Source: Ulota crispa
Taxonomy: Eukaryota > Streptophyta > Bryopsida > Orthotrichales > Orthotrichaceae
Direction: 5' to 3'
Assembly: GCA_963920765.1 (NCBI GenBank)
Contig: OY987243.1
Location: forward strand, 4,092,001 to 4,156,000
DNA: 64,000 nucleotides
The notes beneath the pieces were generated by a model. That model was not told where the DNA came from. It worked only from the letters and a program-made list of their open reading frames with translations, and ran no database searches. The first letter of the stretch is position 1; each line of letters begins with the position of its first letter. Position numbers and translations under genes: made by a program. This document shows, one piece after another, positions 12,102-23,459 of this stretch.

Positions 12102-12473
12102 GAGCATCCACACCCGCACACACTCAATAGCCCCTACACAACACTTGGCACAGCTGCTTTGTTTGACACGCCCCCATCACAAACGTGCCAAAGCCCTATG
12201 TAAGAGTGGGCTAGTTCAATTGTAATTCAAAAACTTCAAGGTTTGATGAATTGTTAGCAAGCCCAAAAATATGATAATCAAAACTTGTGGATTGGGTTAC
12301 AAAAAAGGCCTGCAATTGAAGCCTAACACCTATCCTCTGTGATACACTTTGTATGCCTGCCTGCTCAAGGGCAAGGGTGGGACATTTGAGATTTGAGTGA
12401 GCCCATGGTTGTGGATGCACCTTGGACATGTGCTTTCTAGAGCTCCAGGTTGGGTGCAAGAGTGTGGATGCTC
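12102..12473. mobile_element. PIF/Harbinger-like MITE
   Basis: Left end GAGCATCCACACCCGCAC and right end inverted GTGTGGATGCTC, 372 bp. Outside lie CAA and TAA, a probable degenerate 3-bp TWA duplication. The terminal sequence GAGCATC/GGGCATC is shared with elements at 42500, 57087, 58293 and 58717. No coding capacity. Confidence 0.6.
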
Positions 12474-13256
12474 TAAGGACCACAAAATTGCACAAACCTC
12501 TAGGTAGAGATAGTTTTTGTGGTTGGTTAGGATTAGGTCACAATTTCATTTTCTGAGCGAGCCAGAGGTCTTGCTTAAACTGAATTTCACCGCAAGAACT
12601 TCTAGTTTTGCTTGATTGATGTTAGTAACAAAGTAGACTTGGGTTGGGAGGGACTCGGTTTAATTCCCCAACTAGTCATGCAAGTGATAACATCAATTTA
12701 GTTAAAATGGCAGTATTCCTAGTATCATTTTCAATTTTTAATATGCCAAAAAAATTTCGAAGAGAAGGAGGTGTCTAGTGATAATTTGAAGTGCAAGATA
12801 TGTATGGCAGTTTTATTTAACATGCATTGATTTTACAATTTCCACTCTAGCACTCTATATTGCCTTCAAAATACTTAGTGTTTACTTTGATCTCTTCTAC
12901 GTCCCTTGCGCCAATTTAATGAAATATGCCATATTAACAACATTGATGTTTGATCTTTTGTTCTCCCTTGGATCCCACAGTATGTGAGGAATGCTATGGA
13001 TTTGGGGTTCCAGACACTTTAACTGATAATGTTTAACTCGTGACATATCATTGAGGTTTAACTTGATGTATTATTGATTGACATTTCAAGAAAATTTAAC
13101 AAATGTTACTACCATTGTCCTCATAATATCACAGAACATTTCTTCATGATCACAACCGTGAGCTGTAGTTCCTCAACATCTGGTTTTCTAAGCAATTGCA
13201 CTCAATCGTGAACCTTATTCAAAGGAAATCTGTGTAAGCTCTAAATCAAAATGCAC

Positions 13257-13793
13257 AGTACCCGGAACAAAACATACGCACTTTTTATTTCACACTAACA
13301 TCTCTCCACTCACCTACCATTCCTTGTGATTATGATTTTTTTCTATTTTACTCATACATGGTGACTAAGTTTGTATCTTTGAACATGATATTATGATTAG
13401 TCAGTGAAAAGTTAGTTATAAATAAAAATATTTGTTTTCCAAAATTTGGACATATCTCAAGTCACATTAAGATCTTTGTAGATCAAGATTTCTGTTACCT
13501 AAGGGGATTTGTTTAATATGAAATATGTGTATATGGATGTTTCCTACATACTCATGCAATTAAATCTAAAAAATTCATCACCAATGTTTTTCAACCAATT
13601 ATCATTGTAAAACCATGAATATATTACAAAATAATTCACCAAAAATGGGATTTAGGTTTTTTGTATGCTTAATTAGGATTGCCTAAGAATCGCAAAACTA
13701 TGATGCAAAACAAGAAAATGCCAATTATACTTTATATTATGCAAATTCTTTAACCAGCAGAACAAGGGGTGCGTATGTTTCTTTCCGGGTACT
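13257..13793. mobile_element. Foldback element, family M3, with GCAC duplication
   Basis: Termini AGTACCCGGAACAAAACATA and inverted GTTTCTTTCCGGGTACT, with GCAC immediately outside both (13253-13256 and 13794-13797). The interior around 13440-13600 (ATTTGGACATATC…, ATGTTTTTCAA…) is homologous to the foldbacks at 22518-23455 and 34063-34919. 537 bp, no coding capacity. Confidence 0.76.
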
Positions 13794-14810
13794 GCACAGG
13801 ATCTAAACATGAGAGCTTGGAATCCATTTTGATACGTCTATAATCAACACGTCAAAATTTCTTACTTCATTGACTCTAAATCAAAGGAAAAGAAGCTTTT
13901 TGAAGTAAAACAAAGTTACAAGTGAAGAAGGTTGAAAAGAATCTAGGTCGGAAAGAAAACTAGTGCTACAAGAATACAGGCTCTTGGAGCTTAGTTGTTT
14001 GGTTATATTGAGTCTAACAAATACAAGCAACACGTGTGAAATCCTTTGTTCAATTGCCAACAAAATTTAAGCTGATTTAGTCATCTGAGCCATGCTCAAA
14101 TGCATTTTGAACAATTTTTAGGAGCTTAAACAATATACTTAATCCTATATTTCAGAAATTTAAAACGAGGGTTACAACATGCCACATACGACACACAGTA
14201 CATCAATTTATCAACAACCTTACAAATTTGAACAAATGATTTATGTGCATTAAGATGAAACTAGTTGATCAGTAATGCACACAAGCATGCAAACACATAT
14301 AAATGTTCATGTGAAATAAAAGCCTTCAAAACAATTTATCTGAGATTTTTCATGAATTCCAAAATAAGATTTTTATAATTGAAATTAAGTAGTGGCTAAT
14401 TGAAGGTAATGGGCATTAATTAGCACGCACTAAAACTGTTATCCCAAGGTCAACTAAGGTTTCCAGTTTCCAAAAGTTCATCCAAGTTTAAGATTCCTAT
14501 TTCCGAAATTAAAAGAAGGGTCTGGACTTCTGGGAGTTGCTGAGCTTCACCAGCAATTATTGTTAAATTCCCATATTCAACCAATCTTTCATATTTACTC
14601 TGCCTTGCCACTTTTGATAATATAATCAGATGTTTTTTTTAAATTTTTGGTGGTTTATCCGGTACTTTCAATATCAAATCGGGTTTTCTCATATTCTCCG
14701 GTTCGTAATACAAAAACTGCCCCGTACATAAACAATCATCCATTTTTTCTCATCAATCGCATGTGCATGTTAATTAATAGAAATATAAATCTCATCCAAC
14801 TTTTGGCATA

Positions 14811-15215
14811 GGGTAGTCACGGTTGGGCTGAGACAGAATTTTCCATGAAGATTGAGAAATGGCTGAGTGAATGTAGGAGTCAATGGGAGCACTTTTCCAT
14901 GGAAGGAGGTGTGACACTCCTTTTGTGGGTGATGGAGAATGAAGAATGGTGAATGTTTTACTTAGAGGAAGGCAACACGGACACCGATTGGAGGAGCAAA
15001 AAAGCAAGGGTGAAAGCACTTCACGAGCAAGTAAACAGTCCGACCATGGTAAGAATTCTCATGCAAATAATTTTCTCATACCATTTCTCCACGTCTAGGG
15101 GACGAGAATTTTTTTCTCAATCTTCATGGAACTAGCCTATCACCAGTCGCGAACAGCGCGGCACGTCAAATTTCCGTGAAGATTGAGAACGGCGAAAACA
15201 AACTGTGACTACCCC
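14811..15215. mobile_element. MITE family M6, first copy
   Basis: Left end GGGTAGTCACGGTT, right end inverted AACTGTGACTACCCC, flanked by TA on both sides. The motif CCGTGAAGATTGAGAA and its inverse occur several times near the ends as subterminal repeats. About 80% similar along its length to 53156-53566. The TA duplication would fit a Tc1/mariner-type mobiliser, but the termini are not canonical Stowaway. Confidence 0.72.
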
Positions 15216-15341
15216 TATTGTCTAATATATCTTGGAGATGGTTTGGGCCACTTTTACCTCTCTCCTTTTTCAAAGTACTGTAAAGGTAGCCAATACTAAC
15301 ATTAGGTAAGATTCTAGAAACTTTTAGCAAATAAAATAATA

Positions 15342-15732
15342 GGGAATTGATATGTGTACCACATCCTTTCAATTACTATACCACACCCTTAGAGTAAATT
15401 TTAGATTTCTACCATCATAAAGCTGAATTTGAGAATTTGGAATTCAGATTTGGACTTAGAAACCATGATTTAGTCTAGAACCATAAAAGAAAGTTGCAAT
15501 TCAACAACACCCAATGAAAAGGTTTAGCTAGGGAGAAAAATGTTACTTTTACTTTTGTTTGTAAAAAAATTAGCTTTTTCATTGGGTGTTATTGAATTAC
15601 AACTTTTTTAGTGGTTCTAGACTAAATCATGGTCTCTAAGTCCAAATCTGAATTCCAAATTCTCAAATCTAAAATTTACTCTGAGGAGTGGTGCAGTAAT
15701 TGAAAGGGTGTGTGGTACACATATCAGTTCCC
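15342..15732. mobile_element. Foldback MITE family M4, first copy
   Basis: The two halves are inverted copies: GGGAATTGATATGTGTACCA at the left returns inverted at 15713-15732. Arms are about 170 bp around a short centre near 15535-15560. Related copies are at 21731-22114 and, broken, at 44863. Recurrent internal segment: AATTTGAGAATTTGGAATTC. Confidence 0.78.
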
Positions 15733-18289
15733 AAAATAATATTGCTGTATACTCATCAACGAGAATACCCGTACACATGCCATGCAAGGAGGGGCGGCGA
15801 TACTTCCTACCAAAGACCCGTGGTCAATCTCTCGATTTGGTAAAAGATTTGTGGAGTGCATTGTTCATTATATAATGCATAGAGGTACGGACGTTCAAGG
15901 TTTTCAGTGGCCTAAAAACTGTCATTCTAAAATCTTACACTGGATAATATTGATAAATAAATAGTAGACCACCTGAGTACATTCTCCTGGTGCTTTTAGG
16001 TCATCAAACAGGAACTTCGAAGTTCGAACCTTTATAACTTTTGCATACTTTTGCGTATTGTATCCAAAATAAAAGATTCTTCGCTGTAACAAAATCCTCT
16101 ATCGTTCACTGACAAGAACCTATACAAGTTTGACCAGTCTCAAAATAAGAATTAAGCTCAACGCTAAACCTGGCGATTTTGGGTTCCCGACTAAATATGT
16201 TGACCGAAACCGAGTGCGCATCATTCGAAACTGACCTTATAGCTCTTGGGAACTTAGTGCTTGTAATTACAATGCGTTCGAATAATTCTTTGGTTACCGA
16301 ACTTTACTACCGAGAGTCCGGGACAACCAGATTTGGAAGAAAAACAGAGCCGCAGTTTACCGGTAGTCCTCCACAGTATAGTGAAAAAGCAGCCCCTTCC
16401 ATACAGCTTGGACCACTTCTGCTCAAGTCATGAAGAATTTGAACATGCAGTTACATTCAGCAAGAGCCGCAGTGTCCATCCATGCATATTCACCTCGATA
16501 CATCCCTGCGTATCCATATCTAGATTCATGTCCTCGTAGAAAACAAGAGGAAGATGAATTCCAACTTAAAGGCCACAAGAAAAGCCAGCCAGAGCAAAAA
16601 GAACTTTCAATCAAAAGTACCAACGAAATAATAGGGGCTTCAAACATCAAATTTTCCAAATTTTCCAGGTGACTCACGTCGTGATTCGCCTCGGTGAATT
16701 CATTAGTGAAGAGCTTTGTGCGCCTCATCTATCTGCATCCTCAAACAAAAAATTCTTTCACTGTTTTTTGGTTGGCTGATTGAAAGGTTGACTGCAAACT
16801 CATGCTCAGACACCCTGACTTGTGCACAAAACCCTACTTGAGGCTGACCGCAAACTCATGGGTGTCTTTGGGCATGCGAGTGAACAAAAGTAACTCACTA
16901 GCGAGTTGGGACCTGAGGAACTCGTACACCTGATTTTATGTTTGAAGCCCCTAATACTAACGCCCCAAGAGGCAACGTCGAAAACACATCTTCTCTAAGC
17001 TTACTAGAAGCATGAGATTAGTTATAGGGTCCTGCCACCACAAGCTATCAATTTGCTCAATGACCTCAGTCCTCACCTACCCTAAGCCTCTCATAGTACC
17101 CTGAATCATGTCAAAAAGCTATACACGCTAGAGTGCACTACAAAAGACAAAAGACCAAAGATCCAAATGCCAGAAAATACAACTAAGGATACATTCAATG
17201 CTAAAAGCATATTCTCTACTATTGAATGGCTAGAAACTTGCACAGAAACCTAAAGCAGTAGAATACGCCAATTATGGTATCAAAAAGACACAGTATTTCC
17301 GCACTAATCACAACTTTTCAGGATCAAAGTACTGTACTGCATTATAACTAAAGACAAGAACGTGAAATACGAAGCACCAGTCAAATTTTGAACAAACGAC
17401 CAATAATTCAGTCAAGGAAAGGACCTCGATTTCGTGGACGGCCAACAAAACTAATCTCAAATGTAAAGTAGCTAATTTCCTGCAACACAGATATCCTTCT
17501 AACAATAATTCACATGCTCTGATTACGTACTAACAAGTACAACTTCAGGTGAAGTGTTCAACGGGAAACCAACAACCAAGCAGTACAGTACAGTCCACAG
17601 CAATACAGTAAACCGAATTTCAGACTACTAGAACACCAGACGAGTACACAAGTACCGTGATCACGTATAATCTTTCACGAACTAACTCTGTGCACCTCTC
17701 CAGAGAAAACCAATGCAAACCCTCAGCTGCCGAGGGTTATCAACAGAAAAAGAAACGAAAAAATACCAGGCAAACGAGCAAGAAAACTTTTCAATTTGAA
17801 CATCAACAATAATTAACCCAGGCCATGTTTCACAGAAATAAAGCACAGTTCAGCAAAAACTTAGGAACTCAGACAGCCATGCTTTCTTCAACACACCCAA
17901 CGAGTATCGAATGCCAAAAACAAATGGTGATCTAAAACTTTGCGACAACGAACAAAATGATCAATTTGAATAAATTCTAGCAAAACAGGCGCTACATGCT
18001 AAATCGTTGAAGAACAATTCCAAGAGAGTCAGTCGCTACAGGAACATATGGTATGAGCGACATCGAACTACAATCGCAAATGAATGAAATTGCCTGTGCC
18101 AAGCATCAGAGCATCAAGAATTAATCGAAAAGAATTAAAGAATGAGTGAACAAAATTAGGTAGCCTCAGTTCATAGGTCCGAAATTACAGCCAGATCAAA
18201 AACCATCCTCACTAGCTGCATTCCAAACTAAAATACTAACAGAACGGAAGCCAAAAAATATTACTACGAAAAAAAGTCTCCTTCATCAA
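15733..18289. other. Unique intergenic DNA upstream to SAMS copy 1 terminator side
   Basis: More GC-balanced than the AT-rich tracts and largely free of inverted repeats. Several small open frames (for example 16179-16433 and 16423-16728) show no recognisable motif. The last part, before 18407, is presumed 3' UTR and downstream DNA of SAMS copy 1. Confidence 0.35.
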
Positions 18290-18317
18290 GGGGGAGCTCA
18301 TATCACCCCGTCCCCTT
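18290..18317 (-). promoter_or_regulatory. Conserved 28-nt 3' UTR element, SAMS copy 1
   Basis: Read on the minus strand this is AAGGGGACGGGGTGATATGA followed by GCTCCCCC. The same 28 nt occur at 32899-32926 and 56377-56404. It begins about 90 nt after the stop codon here and about 128 nt after it in the other copies. The rest of this 3' UTR is unrelated to the other two. GGGGA and TCCCC at its edges could pair into a short hairpin. Confidence 0.7.
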
Positions 18318-18406
18318 TCAAGTCATGGAAACCACTGTCAATAAAAATGGAGCCCCAGCATTCAGTGATGGAACCACAATCCGAGACGCGAGCCAGCAAA
18401 TTGCAG

Positions 18407-19582
18407 TTAGGCCTTCTCCCATTTGAGGGGCTTGACCGTCTCCCAGGTGAAGTCGGGGTCGTTGCGCCCGAAGTGCCCGTACGCCGCCGTCTTCTGGAAG
18501 CGCTTGTTGCCGCCGCGCTTCAGGTCCAGGTTGATGCACATCATGCCCGGCCGGAAGTCGAAGTTCTCCTTCACGAGCTTCAGAATCTCCGAGTCGTGGA
18601 TCTTCCCCGTCCCGTACGTGTCCACGAACACCGACAGCGGCTCCGGCACCCCGATCGCGTACGACACCTGCACCAGCGCCCGCCGCGCCATGCCCGCCGC
18701 CACGATGCTCTTCGCCGCCTGCCGCACGATGTACGCGCCGCTCCTGTCCACTTTGGTCGGGTCCTTGCCCGAGAAGGCGCCCCCGCCGTGCGCGCCCCAC
18801 CCGCCGTACGTGTCGATGATGATCTTGCGCCCCGTCAGCCCCGCGTCCCCGTGCGGCCCCCCGATGACGAACCGCCCCGACGGGTTCAGGTGGAAGATGG
18901 TGTTCTCGTCCATGTACTTGGCCGGGATCACCGGCTCGATCACGTGCTTCTTCAGGTCCGCCGCGATCTGGTCGTTCGTCACCGTCTCGTCGTGCTGCGT
19001 CGAGATCAGCACCGTGTGCACCCGCAGCGGCACCATGGCGCCCCCCTCGTTCCGGTACTCCACCGTCACCTGCGTCTTCCCGTCCGGCCGCAGCCACGCG
19101 CACGTCCCGTCCTTGCGCACCTCCGTCAGCTTCGCCCCCAGCTTCGTCGCCAGCACGTGCGTCAGCGGCATCAGCTCCTCCGTCTCATCCGTCGCGTACC
19201 CGAACATGTGCCCCTGGTCGCCCGCGCCGATGTCCTCCGGCGCCTTCGTGAAGTTCCCGTGCACGCCCTGCGCGATGTCCGGGCTCTGCGCCTCCAGGTT
19301 CATCAGCACCTTGCACTTGTCCGCGTCCAGCCCCACGTCGTCCGACACGAACCCGATCTCCCTGCACGTGTCGCGCACGATCTTCTCGTAGTCCACCACC
19401 GCCTTCGTCGTGATCTCGCCGAACACCATCACCATGTTCGTCTTCGTGCACGTCTCGCACGCCACCTTGCTCTCCGGGTCCTGCTCCAGGCACGCGTCCA
19501 GCACCGCGTCCGACACCTGGTCGCACAGCTTGTCCGGGTGCCCCTCGTTCACCGACTCCGACGTGAACAGAAACGTCTCCAT
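18407..19582 (-). CDS. SAMS: S-adenosylmethionine synthetase (methionine adenosyltransferase), copy 1
   Basis: 391 aa, normal length for the plant enzyme, ATG to TGA in one coding exon. It makes S-adenosylmethionine from methionine and ATP in the cytosol/nucleus, supplying methylation, ethylene and polyamine pathways. Visible signatures: GHPDK at 14-18, GAGDQG at 119-124 (ATP-binding signature 1), GGGAFSGKD at 267-274 (P-loop signature 2), then [10 protein letters not shown]. The enzyme normally works as a dimer or tetramer with Mg2+ and K+. Codons are almost all G- or C-ending, in sharp contrast to the AT-rich surroundings. The coding sequence appears identical in every base to copies 2 and 3. 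Transcribed divergently from copy 2, whose promoter lies about 10 kb away. Confidence 0.97.
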   Translation of the reverse strand: METFLFTSESVNEGHPDKLCDQVSDAVLDACLEQDPESKVACETCTKTNMVMVFGEITTKAVVDYEKIVRDTCREIGFVSDDVGLDADKCKVLMNLEAQSPDIAQGVHGNFTKAPEDIGAGDQGHMFGYATDETEELMPLTHVLATKLGAKLTEVRKDGTCAWLRPDGKTQVTVEYRNEGGAMVPLRVHTVLISTQHDETVTNDQIAADLKKHVIEPVIPAKYMDENTIFHLNPSGRFVIGGPHGDAGLTGRKIIIDTYGGWGAHGGGAFSGKDPTKVDRSGAYIVRQAAKSIVAAGMARRALVQVSYAIGVPEPLSVFVDTYGTGKIHDSEILKLVKENFDFRPGMMCINLDLKRGGNKRFQKTAAYGHFGRNDPDFTWETVKPLKWEKA

Positions 19583-20055
19583 CTGCGCACCACCACAATG
19601 CCTATAAATACTAAGCGAAAACCCGCAGCACTAGAATCACATATCAACATTCTTTTAATATCACCGATGTAATAAACCATGCAAGGTGTCCACAAATTTT
19701 TCCCAAACCCTCAAAAGAATCGATGCGGCATTGATCATCCGAACGCACAAGCACACCCTCCACCTCCTAACACGCCATTGACAAACCCCAACAGTACATA
19801 CACAAACCTAGTACGGGATTGGTACAAAATAACAACTCCACCTAACTTATCAGCCAGGTAGTAATCTAGCCAACCATTTCCAACCACATAGAACTATAGC
19901 AACAGGCAAGCCCGGACCACGGGCGCAAGATCTCTACCTACAGTAGGAATCATATCTGAAGGCAATGCACACCACCCCAAAAACAGCCCATCAAAATCCC
20001 GCCAAACTAAAAACAGCGAACACAAACCGCATTGAAACGGGACGGAAGAACTCAC
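19583..20055 (-). other. Probable 5' UTR intron of SAMS copy 1
   Basis: A strong donor (GAG|GTGAGT, intron from 20055) and CAG immediately before the ATG (19583-19585) define a 473-bp intron. Plant SAMS genes commonly carry one intron in the 5' leader. The last 12 nt (GGTGGTGCGCAG) are shared with the other copies; the rest is not. The acceptor lacks a clear pyrimidine tract, so the exact 3' end is uncertain. Confidence 0.6.
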
Positions 20056-20205
20056 CTCGAGAGGCTGGCGGTGCGAGGAAAGAGACGCGGAATCCGAACG
20101 CCGTGCACCTCAACAGCAGGGTGCGGCAAAAGAGCACTGGAAGAGGAGCGAACAACGGGACGGGAGCAGCGAAGGATGAAGAATGGCAAGCGGAGCGCGA
20201 GAAGT

Positions 20206-20213
20206 GTTATAAG
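20206..20213 (-). promoter_or_regulatory. TATA box, SAMS copy 1
   Basis: CTTATAAC on the minus strand, 150 nt upstream of the proposed leader donor, in a locally GC-rich promoter. Transcription would start near 20180. Confidence 0.5.
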
Positions 20214-21730
20214 TTTAGAGCGCCCCTGCGCCCCCACGCGGTGATCCAGCTCACCCACCACCAGATCCAGGCAGCGCCGTCCGATGGCCCATCGACGGCT
20301 CCGCGTGAGCCGGGCTTCCAGTTGGATCCAGTGGGGCCTATTCCTGGCTGAAAGCGATGGAGCGGGACAGGACAAAATACCTGCGGTTGCTGTGACAGGG
20401 CGACACTCTCCTCTCGTTTCATGAGAGCATCTCCAACAGCGCCATCAAATTTCTTGTCCTCCAAAATTTCACCAGCTTGTCTTCTTTTACTGCCCGCTGC
20501 CCAACTCGATTTCTACTTTTTATAGAATTCGCCTCCAGTTTATAGCAATTAGAATAGCCAAAAGCTCTACTCAGTAGATATAGGAGAATCCAAACCTCCG
20601 CTGGTTTCTCCCCAAAATAACAATTATCCAAGCACATTTCTCCCGCCCCCCATTTGCAAATAAAGAATGGTGAAATGTCATGGTGGTTTTGAAGCTCCTT
20701 CCTCGGTTTCTTGTCTTTTTTGTACATTTCTCGTTTGAGGGTGCCATAGGCGTAGTTTTTCTGACCTTTGCAAGGGAATAGTCCTTTAGAGATTTTGGTT
20801 TTTCCCAAACATTAAAAAAATCTATTATGGTTTTGATTTCTCTTTCGCTAGGGGCTTCTAAGGGTGCATCACTTCTTTATCCCATTTGTGCAATGTACTA
20901 CACTTGTCATGTTAATTCTCAAAATCTTCAAGTTGCCGTATATTGGAGGGAACGGAGAGGTTCATTGATGCAACTTTGACATGTGTTTATCACTTTGTGT
21001 GTTGAAGTTGACCAATCAAACTTGCTCACATTATAAAAAAAAAAATCTTAGGATATCTATGGAGTGCGCAGTTATCATAATGCATAATTAAAGAAGCCCT
21101 CTTACTTGCCTAAACCCTATGTTAAGAAAGGCCATAAAATAAATTTAGAATAATTGATGGAAAAGATGTGTTTTGTAGTAAAATTTCAAGGCCATTTTGA
21201 AAATCTTTGATTTGTTGTATTGTAACAAAATATTGTGTATTTTTAGAATCTACATGTATTTGATTTTTAACTAAACAATCACCATGTTTATGATCAAAAT
21301 CCCAATTAACATATACCGTGGGTTCTTGCACAATTGACTTCAAGAAGGACCTAGTTTTAATTTTAATTTTTGTTTCTTGTATGACTCTTGAAGATATTGT
21401 AAAGCGTTTGTAACCTTCATTTAAAATCAATTTTATATTAAAAAATCAAATAGAGTTTTATTTTCAAGAGCAAATGTGAGGATTTTTTAATCATTATGCA
21501 CATTCAATGCATACTCAATTTTAGAAAGAACTACAAGCTATTCCATTTCAACTTTTATTTATAAGTTTTGACAAGTGCAATGGAGACTCAATTACAGAAG
21601 TACAATATCTAGATAGTTGATTTTCAACTTTTTATTGTTAATTTTTTAAACGGCAATGAAGCATGATTGCATGCAATTTAGGCGCTTTGAGTTGTTCTTT
21701 CCATAAGTTAATAAGCATGGTATTAATTTA
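20214..21730. other. Intergenic, no gene recognised
   Basis: The GC-rich promoter flank of SAMS copy 1 gives way at about 20450 to AT-rich DNA. A GAGCATCTCCAACAG motif at 20424 looks like a single PIF-type MITE end with no partner. Confidence 0.35.
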
Positions 21731-22114
21731 GGGAATTGACATGTGCACACTGGGGGTTGATATTTGCACACCCCTAGGGGGTATATTATAAATTTCTACT
21801 ATCAAAATACTAAATTTGAGAATTTTGAATTCAGATTTGAACTTAGAGACCATGATTTTGTCTAAAACCACAAAAAAAGTTGTAATTGAACAACATCCAA
21901 TAAAAAAGCTTAGCTAAGGAGAAAAGTGTTGCTTTTACTTTTGTTTGTAAAAAAAGATAAGCTTTTTCATTAGGTGTTGTTCAATTGCAACCGTTTTTTG
22001 AGGTTCGAGACTAAAACATAGTCTTTGAGTCCAAATCTGAATTCAAAATCCTCAAATTTAGCTTTTTGATGATAGTGTGCAAATATCAACCCCCAATCTG
22101 CACATATCAATTCC
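21731..22114. mobile_element. Foldback MITE family M4, second copy
   Basis: GGGAATTGACATGTGCACA at the left returns inverted as TGCACATATCAATTCC at the right. TTTA lies on both outer sides, a probable 4-bp duplication. The interior is homologous to 15342-15732. Confidence 0.75.
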
Positions 22115-22517
22115 TTTAATTTATCCATTTGTTTGGATAATATAAGCTTTAGTTGAAAAGGAAAAATAAAACTCAAATAAACAATTGCTTAGAATGCAAC
22201 TACTTACTCAATATACCAAGTTGATTGCGGTTACATAGCATAACCTAGGCATATGCGGTGTGGTTTAGTTAACAAAGCTACACCAATATAATCTTAACTC
22301 ACAATGGTCTTTATGCAAAATTTTGTAAAAAAAATTGGTTGGAAGTTGACACAAAAATGTGGAACATCATTAAATTATCATCATAATTCATTAGAAAAAA
22401 TATGAATCCTTCACAAGGGCCTTAAGAATGGTCTCTCTTAACATTTATTGGGCCTAAATTGGGTACATTAAAAGCATGTGTGAAGTGTCTCTACCTTGTA
22501 TGACTTTCCTATTGTAC

Positions 22518-23455
22518 AGTAGCCTTGAATAAAGATTGTCAGTCTCTGTTTGTTCTCATAGAGGTGATGTCACGTTGGGATATGAAATTGAGGTCAATTG
22601 GGCTTTTTTGATCTTGAGGTTTTTTTATTTCATTCTTAACCCCAATTCAACCAAGCATACCAAAATGCAATTCCAATAAATTAAAATCCAAATTTTAATA
22701 AATTTGTTTGTGTCACAAATCATGGTTTTATATGGTTTATAAGAAAATTGATTGAAAAACATTGATCATGAATTTTGGAGATTTGATTGCATGAGTATAT
22801 AGGTAACATCCATATGCACATTCATACACACATCTTTCATGCTAAAAAAAACCCATTAAGTAAAAATGAAAAATGATCTTCAAAAGGTTTAGTGTGACCT
22901 GTGATATGTCCAAATTTTGTAAAATATATTTTTTTAATTTTTAATTATATTTTCACCAAATAAACACAACAACTTGTTCAAAGATACAAACTTAGTTACC
23001 ATGTATGAGACAAATAGAACAAATTGATTATCATAATAAAAAATATATTTTACAAAATTTGGACATGTCACATGTCACACTAATCCCTTTGAAGATCATT
23101 TTTCATTTTTACTTAATGGGTTTTTTTTAGCATGAAAGATGTGTGTATGAATGTGCATATGGATGTTACCTATATACTCATGCAATCAAATCTCCAAAAT
23201 TCATGATCAATGTTTTTCAATCAATTTTCTTATAAAACCATGTAAAACCATGATTTGTGACACAAACAAATTTATTAAAATTTGGATTTTAATTTATTGG
23301 AATTGCATTTTGGTATGCTTGGTTGGATTGGGGTTAAGAATGAAATGAAAAAACCTCAAGATCAAAAAAGCCCAATTGACCTCAGTTTCATATCCCAATG
23401 TGACATCACCTCTATATGAATAAACATAGACTGACAATCTTTATTTGAGGCTACT
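22518..23455. mobile_element. Large foldback element, family M3, with GTAC duplication
   Basis: 938 bp of which nearly all is two inverted arms of about 400 bp around a spacer near 22930-23030. Termini AGTAGCCTTGAATAAAG and its inverse, with GTAC outside both (22514-22517 and 23456-23459). Arms pair with few mismatches, for example CTTTCATGCTAAAAAAAACC with its reverse complement near 23125. Homologues at 13257 and 34063. Confidence 0.82.
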
Positions 23456-23459
23456 GTAC

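Noticed and set aside
18423-19391. 322-codon antisense frame in SAMS, seen in all three copies and extended to 437 codons in copy 3
   Set aside because: Same cause; it mirrors the sense codons and has no start context or domain of its own.
20418-20440. GAGCATCTCCAACAG as a complete PIF-type MITE
   Set aside because: No inverted partner with TTA/TAA could be found within 1 kb; treated as a lone end.
22518-23455. Possible CRISPR-like or tandem array
   Set aside because: Repeats are inverted arms of one foldback, not regularly spaced direct repeats.
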